DNA of 64,000 nucleotides, from NCBI RefSeq assembly GCF_000802245.2, contig NZ_CP021080.1, positions 6,448,001 through 6,512,000 of the forward strand, given 5' to 3'. The translations under genes and the position numbers were made by a program. The notes beneath the pieces were generated by a model that saw only the letters and a program-made list of their open reading frames with translations, made no database searches and was not told where the DNA came from. Below, in pieces: positions 50,629 through 59,153 of this stretch (position 1 is the first letter of the stretch; every line of letters begins with the position of its first letter). Origin of the DNA: Streptomyces pluripotens. Its GTDB lineage: Bacteria; Actinomycetota; Actinomycetes; Streptomycetales; Streptomycetaceae.

Positions 50629-51447
50629 GTGGTTGACGATTCGAAGAATGACAACAGATCAGTGATCGGGTCGTACGCAGCGGTGGGGGACAGCTTCACC
50701 GAGGGCGTCGGCGATCCCGGCCCCGACGGGGCGTTCGTGGGCTGGGCCGACCGGCTCGCGGTGCTGCTCGCAGACCGGCGTCCCGAGGGCGACTTCCAAT
50801 ACACCAACCTCGCCGTGCGCGGGAAGCTGCTGGACCAGATCGTGGCTGATCAACTCCCAAGAGCCGTCGAGCTGGCCCCGGACCTGATTTCCCTCTGCGC
50901 GGGCGGCAACGACATCATCCGCCCCGGTACCGACCCGGACGACGTGGCCGAGCGGTTCGAGCGGGCCGTGGTCCGGCTCACCGAGGCTGCGGGCACGGTG
51001 ATGGTGACGACCGGCTTCGACACTCGTGGCGTCCCTGTGCTCAAGCATCTGCGCGGCAAGATAGCCACCTACAACGGACACGTGCGTGCCATCGCCGACC
51101 GCTACGGCTGCCCCGTCCTCGACCTGTGGTCCCTCAAGTCCGTGCAGGACCGCAGGGCCTGGGACAGCGACCGGCTGCACCTCTCCCCCGAGGGCCACAC
51201 GCGCGTGGCGTTGCGCGCCGGCCAGGTCCTCGGCCTCGACGTCCCGGCCGATCCGGAACAGCCGTGGCCACCGCTGCCACCCCGGGGAACTCTGGAGGTA
51301 CGGCGCGATGACGTCCAGTGGGCCCGTGAGTTCCTCGTGCCGTGGATCGGCCGCCGGCTGCGCGGCGAGTCCTCCGGCGATCACGTGACGGCGAAGGGCG
51401 CGCTGTCGCCCGACGACATCAGGACGCGGATCGCCTCCGTGGCGTGA
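50629..51447 (+). CDS. SGNH/GDSL-type hydrolase
   Basis: This 272-aa esterase-like enzyme has all four SGNH blocks: GDSFTEG (nucleophile Ser), LAVRGKLLDQI (Gly), CAGGNDI (Asn) and SDRLHLSPEGH (catalytic Asp and His). No signal peptide is seen, so it is probably cytoplasmic; the substrate is unknown. The start is uncertain. GTG 50629 is the furthest open start but its GGAGG is 16 nt away. GTG 50661, just before the conserved IGSYAAVGDSFTEG, lacks an RBS. The strong GGAGG instead precedes a 5-codon ATG frame (50619-50636). A strong terminator follows the gene. Confidence 0.88.
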   Translation: MVDDSKNDNRSVIGSYAAVGDSFTEGVGDPGPDGAFVGWADRLAVLLADRRPEGDFQYTNLAVRGKLLDQIVADQLPRAVELAPDLISLCAGGNDIIRPGTDPDDVAERFERAVVRLTEAAGTVMVTTGFDTRGVPVLKHLRGKIATYNGHVRAIADRYGCPVLDLWSLKSVQDRRAWDSDRLHLSPEGHTRVALRAGQVLGLDVPADPEQPWPPLPPRGTLEVRRDDVQWAREFLVPWIGRRLRGESSGDHVTAKGALSPDDIRTRIASVA

Positions 51448-51455
51448 CACCCGCA

Positions 51456-51499
51456 GGCCGCGGGCCCGGACCGGGCGGGCGTGGTCCGGGCCCGCGGCC
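51456..51499. terminator. Perfect 17-bp terminator between convergent genes
   Basis: A 17-bp perfect stem (GGCCGCGGGCCCGGACC and complement) with a 10-nt loop lies 8 bp past the SGNH stop and about 87 bp from the TetR stop. It likely serves both directions. Confidence 0.85.
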
Positions 51500-51585
51500 G
51501 TGCCCACGCGCGTGGTCCAGCACGGCGCGGTCGCCGTGCATCCCGTCGCTGTGGGCCGCACCGTATCCGGACGGTGCGCCTGCGC

Positions 51586-52206
51586 TCACCGTCGTCGCTC
51601 GGTCAACGCCTGCCGTTCCAAACCCAGTTCGCGGGCCAGTGCATCGTCGGCCCATTCCCGGGCGCGAGTCCGCGGCACTGCGCCCGGATACGTCGTCAGT
51701 TGCACCGCGAGCCCGTCCAACAGCGCGGTCAGCCGTAGCGCGGCACCGGACGGGTCGGCACACGCGAACTCCCCCACCGTGACCCCCTCGGTGATGACCT
51801 CGGCGATCGCCGCCTTCCACTGCCGGTCCAGGTTCCGGGTGACCTCCCGCAGGGCGGGCTCGCGCAGGGCAACGGCCCAGCCCTCGATCCACAGCCGCCA
51901 GCCCTTCGCCTGGCCGGTCGGCGCGTACCAGCGCACCGCGGCCCGCAGCCGTCGCAGTGCCGAGGTCCGTCGTCCCAGCAGCTTGCGCAGATGTCTGAGA
52001 TCGTCCTCGGCCGCGTACGCGAACGCGGCGGCGACCAGCTTCTCCTTCGTCGAGAAGTGGTAGAGCACCAGTGCGTTGCTCACCCCGAGCGCTGCGGCCA
52101 CGTCGGCGATCCTGAGTGCTGCCACACCCCGCGCCTCGATCTGCTCGATGGCCGCGCGCAGGAGTTCCTCTTGCCGCTCGGCCACACTCAACCGCACTCT
52201 CGCCAC
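51586..52206 (-). CDS. TetR family transcriptional regulator
   Basis: The 206-aa repressor has an N-terminal TetR HTH (RQEELLRAAIEQIEARGVAALRIADVAAALGVSNALVLYHFSTKEKLVAAAF) and a C-terminal ligand domain of the BetI-like type (WRLWIEGWAVALREPALREV, FACADPSGAALRLTALLDGLAVQL). It is divergent from the metallo-hydrolase gene at 52664, with about 460 bp between, and may control it or an unlinked target. The start is GTG 52206. The intergenic part up to 52663 contains no supportable gene. Confidence 0.9.
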   Translation of the reverse strand: MARVRLSVAERQEELLRAAIEQIEARGVAALRIADVAAALGVSNALVLYHFSTKEKLVAAAFAYAAEDDLRHLRKLLGRRTSALRRLRAAVRWYAPTGQAKGWRLWIEGWAVALREPALREVTRNLDRQWKAAIAEVITEGVTVGEFACADPSGAALRLTALLDGLAVQLTTYPGAVPRTRAREWADDALARELGLERQALTERRR

Positions 52207-52663
52207 GCGGTCACCCTATTCCGTCGTCGTGGGTGGTGCCGAAGCGGCCGGCGCCCGAGGCACGTTCAGGCCGTCCAGGGGCGCCCGGTGGGCGGGCGCA
52301 CCGCGGCCAGTCACCGGTACCGGCCGAAGCGTGACGCGATCACCGGCAGCCGGTCCGCCACCGGAGCGCGGCCGGCGGCGCGCGGGTTCGTCCCGTCGGG
52401 GCGGGGCCACGGGGCCTCCTCGGGGAATGCGCCCAGCTCGGGCCCGGAGCGGTCCTGCCTTCCGGGGCGAGCGCGGGCGGGCGGGTGCCGGGACGAGTAT
52501 GACTGAACAGCACGTCAGTGCCGGGAGCGTTTCCCCGGCCTGTCAACGTGGGGACGGACCTTCGGCGCCGGAGGCGAGAGGCGGGGTGAGACCCCGGTGA
52601 ACCGGGTTGTCGTCGGGGGCCGACCATAATGGAGAACCTCAGTCACTTCGTCCTGGAGGTACC

Positions 52664-53857
52664 GTGACCGGTCTGCGTTCCCTGAGCTCCGGCCTGCGCG
52701 CACTGCGGCCCGCGGCCTTCGGCGCGGACCCGGGCGGTGAGCGCCTGGCACGCATCCGCCGCTCACCGCACTTCAGGGACGGTGTCTTCCAGAATCCCGG
52801 AGGCCCCGCGCGCCTGCGGCCGTCCGGTTCGCCACTGGACTTCGCGAAGGTGTTCTTCGACAAGGAGACCCGCCCCCTGCGCGCTCCCCAGGGCACCGTC
52901 CCGGTGCATCCCACGACCTTCGCCGACCTCGCTGGGCCGCCCGTCACCGGACTGCGGCTGACCTGGATGGGCCACTCCAGCGTGCTCGCCGAGATCGACG
53001 GTCACCGGGTCCTGTTCGATCCCGTCTGGGGTGAGCGCTGCTCTCCGTTCCCCTTCATCGGGCCCCAGCGGTTGCACCCGGTGCCGCTGCCGCTGGCTGC
53101 GCTCGGCCCGGTCGACGTCGTGGTCATCTCGCACGACCACTACGATCACTTGGACCTGCCCACCATCAAGGCACTGGCTGGCACGGACACCCTGTTCGCC
53201 GTGCCGCTCGGCGTGGGGGCCCACCTCGAAGCGTGGGGCGTCAGCCCGGACCGGCTGCGCGAACTGGACTGGCACGAGTCCACCAAGGTCGGCGGGCTCA
53301 CGCTCACTGCCACTCCCGCCCGCCACTTCTGCGGGCGGGGCCTGCGCAACACCCAGCACACCCTTTGGGCGTCCTGGGCCGTCATCGGCGAGGAGCACCG
53401 GATCTACCACAGCGGTGACACCGGCTATTTCGAGGGCTTCCGGGACATCGGCACCACGCACGGCCCGTTCGACGCCACGATGATCCAGATCGGGGCCTAC
53501 AGCGAGTTCTGGCCCGACATCCACATGACGCCCGAGGAGGGGCTGCGGGCCCACCTCGATCTGCAGGGCGGAGCGCCCCGCGGCGTGCTGCTGCCGATCC
53601 ACTGGGGCACCTTCAACCTCGCCCCGCACCCGTGGGTCGAGCCGGGGGAGTGGACGAAGGACGCGGCGGAGGAGGCTGGCCAGGCGGTGGCACTGCCTCG
53701 GCCCGGTGAGCCATTCCAGCCAGCTGGGGAACTCCCCGCAGCCCCCTGGTGGCGGGAGGTGTCTTCGCCCGTCGCACGCCCGTGGCGCCGTCCGGTGGGG
53801 CGGGACACCGCACTGGAATCTGTCCGGGGCGATCTCGACTTCGCCGGCGAGCGGTGA
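52664..53857 (+). CDS. MBL-fold metallo-hydrolase (NAPE-PLD/UlaG-like)
   Basis: The 397-aa zinc hydrolase has an N-terminal extension with FRDGVFQNPGG and LDFAKVFFDKETRP, as in bacterial NAPE-PLD-like proteins. The MBL core follows: LTWMGHSSVLAEIDG, LFDPVWGERCSPFPF, the metal motif SHDHYDHLD (HxHxDH), PARHFCGRG, YHSGDTGYFEGF and LPIHWGTFNLAPHPW. It probably cleaves a phosphodiester in a lipid such as an N-acyl phosphatidylethanolamine; the substrate is inferred from the family. GTG 52664 stands 3 nt after GGAGGT, a short spacing. No signal peptide. Confidence 0.92.
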   Translation: MTGLRSLSSGLRALRPAAFGADPGGERLARIRRSPHFRDGVFQNPGGPARLRPSGSPLDFAKVFFDKETRPLRAPQGTVPVHPTTFADLAGPPVTGLRLTWMGHSSVLAEIDGHRVLFDPVWGERCSPFPFIGPQRLHPVPLPLAALGPVDVVVISHDHYDHLDLPTIKALAGTDTLFAVPLGVGAHLEAWGVSPDRLRELDWHESTKVGGLTLTATPARHFCGRGLRNTQHTLWASWAVIGEEHRIYHSGDTGYFEGFRDIGTTHGPFDATMIQIGAYSEFWPDIHMTPEEGLRAHLDLQGGAPRGVLLPIHWGTFNLAPHPWVEPGEWTKDAAEEAGQAVALPRPGEPFQPAGELPAAPWWREVSSPVARPWRRPVGRDTALESVRGDLDFAGER

Positions 53858-54396
53858 GGGTCGCAGCCTTATTGGCCCCGGCACTCCAGTGGCCCGTGGC
53901 GCAGCGGATCTGTGTGCCCGGCCGGGACGTAGGGGGAGCTGACGCCTGATCCAGGGCCGGGCAGCGCCGCATGTGCCCCGCGTGTCGCGGTGGGGCGGTG
54001 CTGCACCTGGGGCGCCCGGTGTGGCGTGGAGTGCGCGCGGACAACGGCCGGAAACGGCCGGGTGGTGGAGGACGGAAGCGGTGTGACCTGCCGGGTGTCA
54101 CCTCGTCACGATGACTGATTCTGTCCGTTTCCTATCGCTGCTTTTCGATGCCTTTCGCGTCACTCGGGAGAGCGCAACTCGGTTATCGGTCCTTCGTGCG
54201 AGGGTTCATACCAGAGTGGGACGCTCCGCGGGCGACTTTGTCAACTGCCCACCGCACATGATGCGCAGGCAACTACTGTGAGTGTCCGTCGGGCGACGCA
54301 CGGCCGGATCCCCGGTCCCGTCGGCCGACGCCGCGATGACGCATGTCCGCATGGCGCACCGCGTGAACAGGCCGACGGACCAGTACGAGGACGTAG
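53858..54396. other. Long intergenic region before conservon
   Basis: About 540 bp without a supportable gene. CGGCCG-GAAA-CGGCCG (54045-54060) is a small hairpin with a GNRA loop, possibly a terminator. The stretch about 54110-54200 is T-rich and is the likely place of conservon regulation. I could not define a -35/-10 pair. Confidence 0.4.
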
Positions 54397-56871
54397 ATGT
54401 CTCACCTCCGAGCACCGGCCGCCCGCGCCGACCGCCGAGAGGGCGGCCGACACGGGCGGCCGGTCGCGCGACCCGCTCCCGCACTGCCCGAAACGCACAT
54501 ACGGCCCCAGCTCATGAGGCTCGCCGTGCTGCCGCCCCTCGCGGTCGCCCTCAGCGCCACCGCCGCCGTTCTGATCAGCGTCCGCTCCGCCGGTGCGCAC
54601 ACCGGCCCCACCCTGTGGGCCGTGCTCGCCGGAGCGGTCACCGTGACCGTCGCCGGCATCCTCATCGCCGCCGTGGCCGCCGACCGCGCCGCTCGCTCGG
54701 TGTCCGACCGGGTGGACGCGCTGCGCCGCACCGCAGCGCGCGGTGAGGCCGAGCTGCACGCCCTGGTCGATGCGTTGCGTCAAGGAGAAACCCCGCCGCA
54801 GCGCCACTCACGCCGCCGACTGCCCGACAGTGCCGACGACTTCGAACTGCTCGCCGCGGACCTGGCCCGGGCGCACGACGGCGCCGTCACCGCCGTCGTG
54901 CGCGCTGCCCAGCTCTCCAGCCAGGCGGGCAGCGAGCAGAAGCTCGAGGTGTTCGTCAACCTCGCGCGTCGACTCCAGTCCCTGGTGCACCGGGAGATCT
55001 CGATCCTCGACGAGCTGGAGAACGAGTTCGAGGACCCTGGTCTGCTCAAGGGCCTGTTCCACGTAGACCACCTGGCCACCCGCATCCGGCGGCACGCCGA
55101 GAACCTCGCCGTGCTCGGCGGCGCCGTCTCCCGGCGCCAGTGGAGCAACCCGGTGAACATGACCGAGGTGCTGCGTTCCGCCATCGCCGAGGTCGAGCAG
55201 TACTCCCGGGTCAAGCTGGCGCCGCCGATCGACGGCGAACTGCGCGGTCACGCCGTCGCCGACGTCATTCATCTGCTCGCCGAACTCGTCGAGAACGCAA
55301 CCGTGTTCTCCGCCCCGCACACTCAGGTGCTGCTCCGCGCCAACCTCGTCACCTCCGGACTCGCCGTGGAGGTCGAGGACCGTGGGCTCGGTATGCCTGC
55401 CGCCGAGCAGCACCGGATGAACACCCTGCTCACCGACCCCGACCAGGTGAACGTCGCCAGCCTGCTGGCCGATGGCCGCATCGGTCTCTACGTGGTCTCC
55501 CAGCTCGCCCGCCGGCACGGCATCACGGTGCGGCTGCAGACCAACATCTACGGCGGCGTGCAGGCCGTACTCGTCATTCCGGAGGCTTTGTTGGGCTCTG
55601 CGCCCGGCGCTTCCGGAGGGGCTGAGGAAGGGGCCGAGACGGAACAAGACCCGGCTGGGACCGGTGCGTCACGGCAAGTGCAGGAGGCGCAGCCGCCGGT
55701 ACCGCCCCCCGTTCGGGTCACCGAGGACCAGCCGGAAGCCGATGAACCCGCCCGGTCCCAGCTGCAACCCCAACGCCCGGCAGGATCCGCGTCCCCTCCC
55801 CCGACCGGGGGCGGAGCGGCGGACGGGGCGGGGGCCGGGGCGGGGGCCGGGGCGGGGGCTGGTCCCGGATCGGCTCCAGTGGGTGGGCGAAGGCGGCACG
55901 CCCAGCGCGGGCCCGTCCGACGGGGTGCCGAGGGCAGTTCCGGGCGGCACGCCGCCGAAGGCGGCTCCGGGCGGGACAGCGACGTAGACGTTGAGGGGGC
56001 GCGCAAGGCAGGTGCTCCGGCCCCGCTGCCGGTACGGGGCGCGCGCGGGGCACGCCCCACCCCCGCGGAGGCCGTGCCCGGCGTCAACGCCCAGGACCGA
56101 CAGGTGGTCGAGAACCACGCGGGCATCGCGCCCACTCCGCGTGCCGGCAGCGTATGCAGCACCGAGGACAAGCCCCAACTGCCCCGCCGACGCGCCCTGG
56201 AACACATCGTGCCGGAGCTTCGCGGCGGCCCAGCGCCCCGCCAGGGGGGCGACAGCGTTGCGGTCCATGACCCGGGCCTGATGGCTGCCTTCCAGCGCGG
56301 CATCGGACTCGCCGAGGCCCAGCAGCACATGGAGGCAGTGTACGAGGAGCCGCCCAGCGGAGAACCGATGTACGGGGCGTCGACGTACGCGGAGCCGCAG
56401 CACATGGGCCCGGCCCACACAGCCTCGCCCCACGCTGCCCCGGCGTACCTGGGGTCCGCAGACATGACCTCCTCCCCTATGCCGTCCCTGCATTCGGCGG
56501 CGTCCCACGCGGATGCCGTACACATGGATGCCGCACACACTGGGGGTGGGCATCTGCAGTTCCCCGCACCGGAGTCCACCGAACCGGCGCATGCCCGGTC
56601 CGGACACGGAGGCACAGACCAGGCGGCGCCTGGGTTCACGGACCCGAGCTACGGGGCGTCGGAGCACAGCGGTTCCGGCCACATGGCCCCCGACCACTTG
56701 CGCCCGGACCACGCGGCCTCCGAACACACGACCTCCGAGCACACGGTCCCGGACAACACAGTCCCGGGACACATCACCCCGTCCCCCATACTCCAGGCGC
56801 GCGCCCACGGGCCCGCATCCGAAGGCAACCGCGGCACCAGCCGGACGGACGGGAGCGCCCCGGCCGGCTGA
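54397..56871 (+). CDS. cvnA: Conservon sensor-like ATPase (CvnA type) with long repetitive C-terminus
   Basis: This 824-aa membrane protein has two N-terminal transmembrane helices (LAVLPPLAVALSATAAVLI and LWAVLAGAVTVTVAGILIAA, about residues 45-105) around a very short loop. A helical dimerisation region (FVNLARRLQSLVHREISILDELE) and a GHKL ATPase follow (N-box LLAELVENATVFSAP, VEDRGLGMP, ADGRIGLYVVSQLA), ending near residue 400. The second half is disordered: Pro/Ala/Gly-rich with GAGAGAG repeats, then a His/Met/Pro-rich tail with His roughly every 4-6 residues. CvnA proteins anchor a multiprotein signalling complex with CvnB-D. The start is ATG 54397. Confidence 0.92.
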   Translation: MSHLRAPAARADRREGGRHGRPVARPAPALPETHIRPQLMRLAVLPPLAVALSATAAVLISVRSAGAHTGPTLWAVLAGAVTVTVAGILIAAVAADRAARSVSDRVDALRRTAARGEAELHALVDALRQGETPPQRHSRRRLPDSADDFELLAADLARAHDGAVTAVVRAAQLSSQAGSEQKLEVFVNLARRLQSLVHREISILDELENEFEDPGLLKGLFHVDHLATRIRRHAENLAVLGGAVSRRQWSNPVNMTEVLRSAIAEVEQYSRVKLAPPIDGELRGHAVADVIHLLAELVENATVFSAPHTQVLLRANLVTSGLAVEVEDRGLGMPAAEQHRMNTLLTDPDQVNVASLLADGRIGLYVVSQLARRHGITVRLQTNIYGGVQAVLVIPEALLGSAPGASGGAEEGAETEQDPAGTGASRQVQEAQPPVPPPVRVTEDQPEADEPARSQLQPQRPAGSASPPPTGGGAADGAGAGAGAGAGAGPGSAPVGGRRRHAQRGPVRRGAEGSSGRHAAEGGSGRDSDVDVEGARKAGAPAPLPVRGARGARPTPAEAVPGVNAQDRQVVENHAGIAPTPRAGSVCSTEDKPQLPRRRALEHIVPELRGGPAPRQGGDSVAVHDPGLMAAFQRGIGLAEAQQHMEAVYEEPPSGEPMYGASTYAEPQHMGPAHTASPHAAPAYLGSADMTSSPMPSLHSAASHADAVHMDAAHTGGGHLQFPAPESTEPAHARSGHGGTDQAAPGFTDPSYGASEHSGSGHMAPDHLRPDHAASEHTTSEHTVPDNTVPGHITPSPILQARAHGPASEGNRGTSRTDGSAPAG
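55825..55860 (+). repeat. Three tandem 12-bp GC repeats within cvnA
   Basis: Three units of GGGGCGGGGGCC (last base of the third differs) encode the Gly-Ala repeats of the CvnA linker. Such arrays are prone to copy-number change and can form G-quadruplexes. They are in frame (12 bp), so length variation would not disrupt the protein. Confidence 0.85.
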
Positions 56872-56948
56872 TCGCCCCCTGCCCCCACCCGCAGGCACCT
56901 CACCCCAGCGCTCCCGCAGACCTTCGTACCCCAAGGAGTCGATCTTCC

Positions 56949-57383
56949 ATGGCGAGCGACGCGCCGACCGCCCATGCATCCGACCTCGACTGGCTGTTGA
57001 GCGGCCTCGTGCAGCGCGTACCGCACACCACCAGCGCGGTGCTCCTGTCCTGCGACGGACTGGTGAAGTCCGTGCACGGCCTCGACCCCGACAGCGCCGA
57101 CCACATGGCAGCCCTCGCCTCCGGCCTGTATTCACTGGGCCGCAGCGCGGGCGTCCGGTTCGGCGACGGCGGGGACGTCCGTCAGGTCGTCGTCGAACTC
57201 GACGCGACCCTGCTGTTCGTCACCACCGCTGGCTCCGGCACCTGCCTCGCCGTGCTCGCGGCCCGCGAGGCCGACGCGGCCGTGCTCGGCTACGAGATGG
57301 CCATGCTGGTCAAGAGCGTCCGCCCCTATCTCGTGACCGCGCCCCGGCAGCATGCCGTCGAACCCACGGCGACGAGGCTTTGA
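56949..57383 (+). CDS. cvnB: Conservon roadblock/LC7 protein (CvnB type)
   Basis: The 144-aa roadblock/LC7 (MglB-like) domain protein opens DLDWLLSGLVQRVPHTTSAVLLSCDGLVKSVHGLD, with AALASGLYSLGRSAG and VVVELDATLLFVTTAGSGTCLAVLA. MglB-type proteins act as activators or exchange partners of small GTPases; here the partner is the CvnD GTPase encoded two genes downstream. ATG 56949 has CAAGGAG about 10 nt upstream. It follows cvnA by 77 bp. Confidence 0.94.
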   Translation: MASDAPTAHASDLDWLLSGLVQRVPHTTSAVLLSCDGLVKSVHGLDPDSADHMAALASGLYSLGRSAGVRFGDGGDVRQVVVELDATLLFVTTAGSGTCLAVLAAREADAAVLGYEMAMLVKSVRPYLVTAPRQHAVEPTATRL

Positions 57384-57385
57384 GC

Positions 57386-57757
57386 GTGGCCGCAGCCGGT
57401 GACGGGCCCTGGCTGGACGATGCGGCCGGACGGCTGGTACGGCCGTTCACGGTCAGCAACGGCCGTACCGAGCCGAGCATCGCTCTCGACCTGATGTCGC
57501 AGGTCATGGCCACCGGCGTGACCCCGCTCGGCTACCTCGGACCGGAGCACGCGCAGGCATTGGACCTGTGCCGTGGTCCCGTCTCGGTCGCCGAGATCGC
57601 CGCCCAGCTGAAACTGCCCGTGGCGGTCACCAAGGTGCTGCTTTCGGACCTAGTCGACTGCGGTGCGCTGACCACCAAGCCGCCCGTCTTCCACCACACA
57701 CCCACTGACCGGTCTCTGCTGGAGGCAGTGCTCGATGGACTACGACGACAGCTCTGA
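57386..57757 (+). CDS. cvnC: Conservon DUF742 protein (CvnC type)
   Basis: The 123-aa DUF742 protein has a winged-helix-like region: RLVRPFTVSNGRTEPS at the N-terminus and LDLCRGPVSVAEIAAQLKLPVAVTKVLLSDLVDCGAL in the middle. In conservons CvnC associates with CvnA-CvnB-CvnD at the membrane and may switch to a regulatory role. GTG 57386 starts 2 bp after cvnB; a TTG at 57380 that overlaps the cvnB stop (TTGA) is an alternative two codons longer. Its end overlaps cvnD by 23 bp. Confidence 0.92.
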   Translation: MAAAGDGPWLDDAAGRLVRPFTVSNGRTEPSIALDLMSQVMATGVTPLGYLGPEHAQALDLCRGPVSVAEIAAQLKLPVAVTKVLLSDLVDCGALTTKPPVFHHTPTDRSLLEAVLDGLRRQL

Positions 57758-58334
57758 CCCGTTCCCCACTGCGCTCAAGATCCTGGTGGCGGGTGGGTTC
57801 GGGGTCGGCAAGACGACCTTCGTGGGAGCGGTCAGTGAGATCGCCCCGCTCAGCACGGAGGAGTTGCTCACCACGGTCAGTGCCGCGACGGACAGCCTCG
57901 AAGGCATCGAGAACAAGGCCGAGACGACGGTGGCCATGGACTTCGGCCGGATCACCCTCGATCCGGAGCACGTGCTGTACCTGTTCGGCACACCGGGGCA
58001 GGAGCGGTTCTGGTTCATGTGGGACGAACTGTCCGAGGGAGCACTCGGCGCGGTGATCCTCGCCGACACCCGCCGGCTGCAGGACTGCTTCGCCGCCGTG
58101 GACTTCTTCGAGGAGCGCGGTCTCGCCTTCATCGTCGCCGTCAACGAGTTCGACGGCGCCTACCGCTATGACCCCGAGGAGGTACGGGCCGCCATCGACC
58201 TGAGCCCGGAGGTCCCCGTGGTCCGCTGCGACGCCCGGATCTCCAGCTCCGGCGTCCAGACCCTGCTCACCCTCGTACGCCACCTCCTGGCCCACGCCCC
58301 GGCGACCGCACCCAGCCATGGCGCGCATATGTGA
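57735..58334 (+). CDS. cvnD: Conservon small GTPase (CvnD type)
   Basis: This 199-aa MglA/Ras-like GTPase has the P-loop VAGGFGVGKTTF and the switch II GTPGQERFWFMWDEL. NEFD stands in the NKxD position, so the guanine-specificity Lys is Glu. The conserved effector AMDFGRI is present. It is the switch of the conservon complex, cycled by CvnB and CvnA. ATG 57735 lies inside the end of cvnC (23-bp overlap), giving translational coupling. The C-terminus is followed directly by the GAF-protein gene. Confidence 0.94.
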   Translation: MDYDDSSDPFPTALKILVAGGFGVGKTTFVGAVSEIAPLSTEELLTTVSAATDSLEGIENKAETTVAMDFGRITLDPEHVLYLFGTPGQERFWFMWDELSEGALGAVILADTRRLQDCFAAVDFFEERGLAFIVAVNEFDGAYRYDPEEVRAAIDLSPEVPVVRCDARISSSGVQTLLTLVRHLLAHAPATAPSHGAHM

Positions 58335-58395
58335 TCCCGCCCTACCGCCCACGGAGCCCAAATATGAGGTACGCCCACAGCGACGGAGCCCGGCC

Positions 58396-58971
58396 ATGAG
58401 CTACGAGCCGCCTCGACCAGTCCGGGGTCTGCTGCTCACCCCTGAGGACAGAGAAGCCCCCGCTCGCCTCCACCGACTGCGCCGACTCGGTCTGGTGGAC
58501 CGGCCCGCTCCCACGCTCGACGTCTTCGCCGGCGACCTCGCCCAGCTCACCAGCGCGCCCTATGCCATGGTGAACTTCATCGGCGAGGACCACCAGTTCT
58601 TCGCCGGGCTGAGTGCCCCGGCCGTGGTGCCGGTGCTGCGGGAGGACGGCAGCAGACCGGTGCTGGGCCGGGTCCTGCCACGCGACCATGGTTTCTGCCC
58701 CCATGTGGTGGTCCGCCGCAAGGCTCTGGTCTTGGAGGATGTCCGCGACTACCCGCGGTTCGCGGGTAACCCAGTGGTCGACGAGTACGGCATGCACTCG
58801 TACCTCGGTGCCCCGCTCATCGACAGTTCGGGTATGGCACTCGGTACCGTGTGCGCCGCCGACACCGCACCGCGCGCCTGGGGCAGGACAGGTCTGGAGA
58901 CCATCAAGGCGCTCGCGGCCGACCTCGTCGTGCGCCTCGAACGGAGCGCGGCGGACGGTCTGCCCCCGTGA
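58396..58971 (+). CDS. GAF domain-containing protein
   Basis: The 191-aa protein has a single GAF domain: LDVFAGDLAQLTSAPYAMVNFIGEDHQFFAGL, GFCPHVVVRRKALVLEDVRDYPRF and SYLGAPLIDSSGMALGTVCAAD. The conserved Cys in GFCPHVV is typical of free-methionine-sulfoxide-reductase-like or redox/ligand-sensing GAF proteins, but the ligand is unknown. ATG 58396 was chosen with GGAG about 8 nt upstream; ATG 58318 overlapping cvnD would add 26 residues. It follows the conservon on the same strand and probably provides a sensory input to it. Confidence 0.87.
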   Translation: MSYEPPRPVRGLLLTPEDREAPARLHRLRRLGLVDRPAPTLDVFAGDLAQLTSAPYAMVNFIGEDHQFFAGLSAPAVVPVLREDGSRPVLGRVLPRDHGFCPHVVVRRKALVLEDVRDYPRFAGNPVVDEYGMHSYLGAPLIDSSGMALGTVCAADTAPRAWGRTGLETIKALAADLVVRLERSAADGLPP

Positions 58972-59153
58972 CACCGGGCGCCTGCCGTTTCGACACGGGA
59001 GGCGTGAAGGAAAGCTGAGACGCCGGTTAAGAAAAGCTCGATGGACCCCGGCCCGCCCATACGGCAGATTGCAGGGTGATTCCACCCCTCTGACCTGGCG
59101 CGGGCGTGTTCGGTGTGCCTGCGGCCGGGACCTCACCCACAGGAGTCGTAGCG

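Noticed and set aside
55825..55860. Tandem GC repeats considered as a CRISPR-like or mobile-element repeat
   Set aside because: The units are contiguous 12-mers in frame inside cvnA coding for Gly-Ala. There are no spacers and no associated genes.
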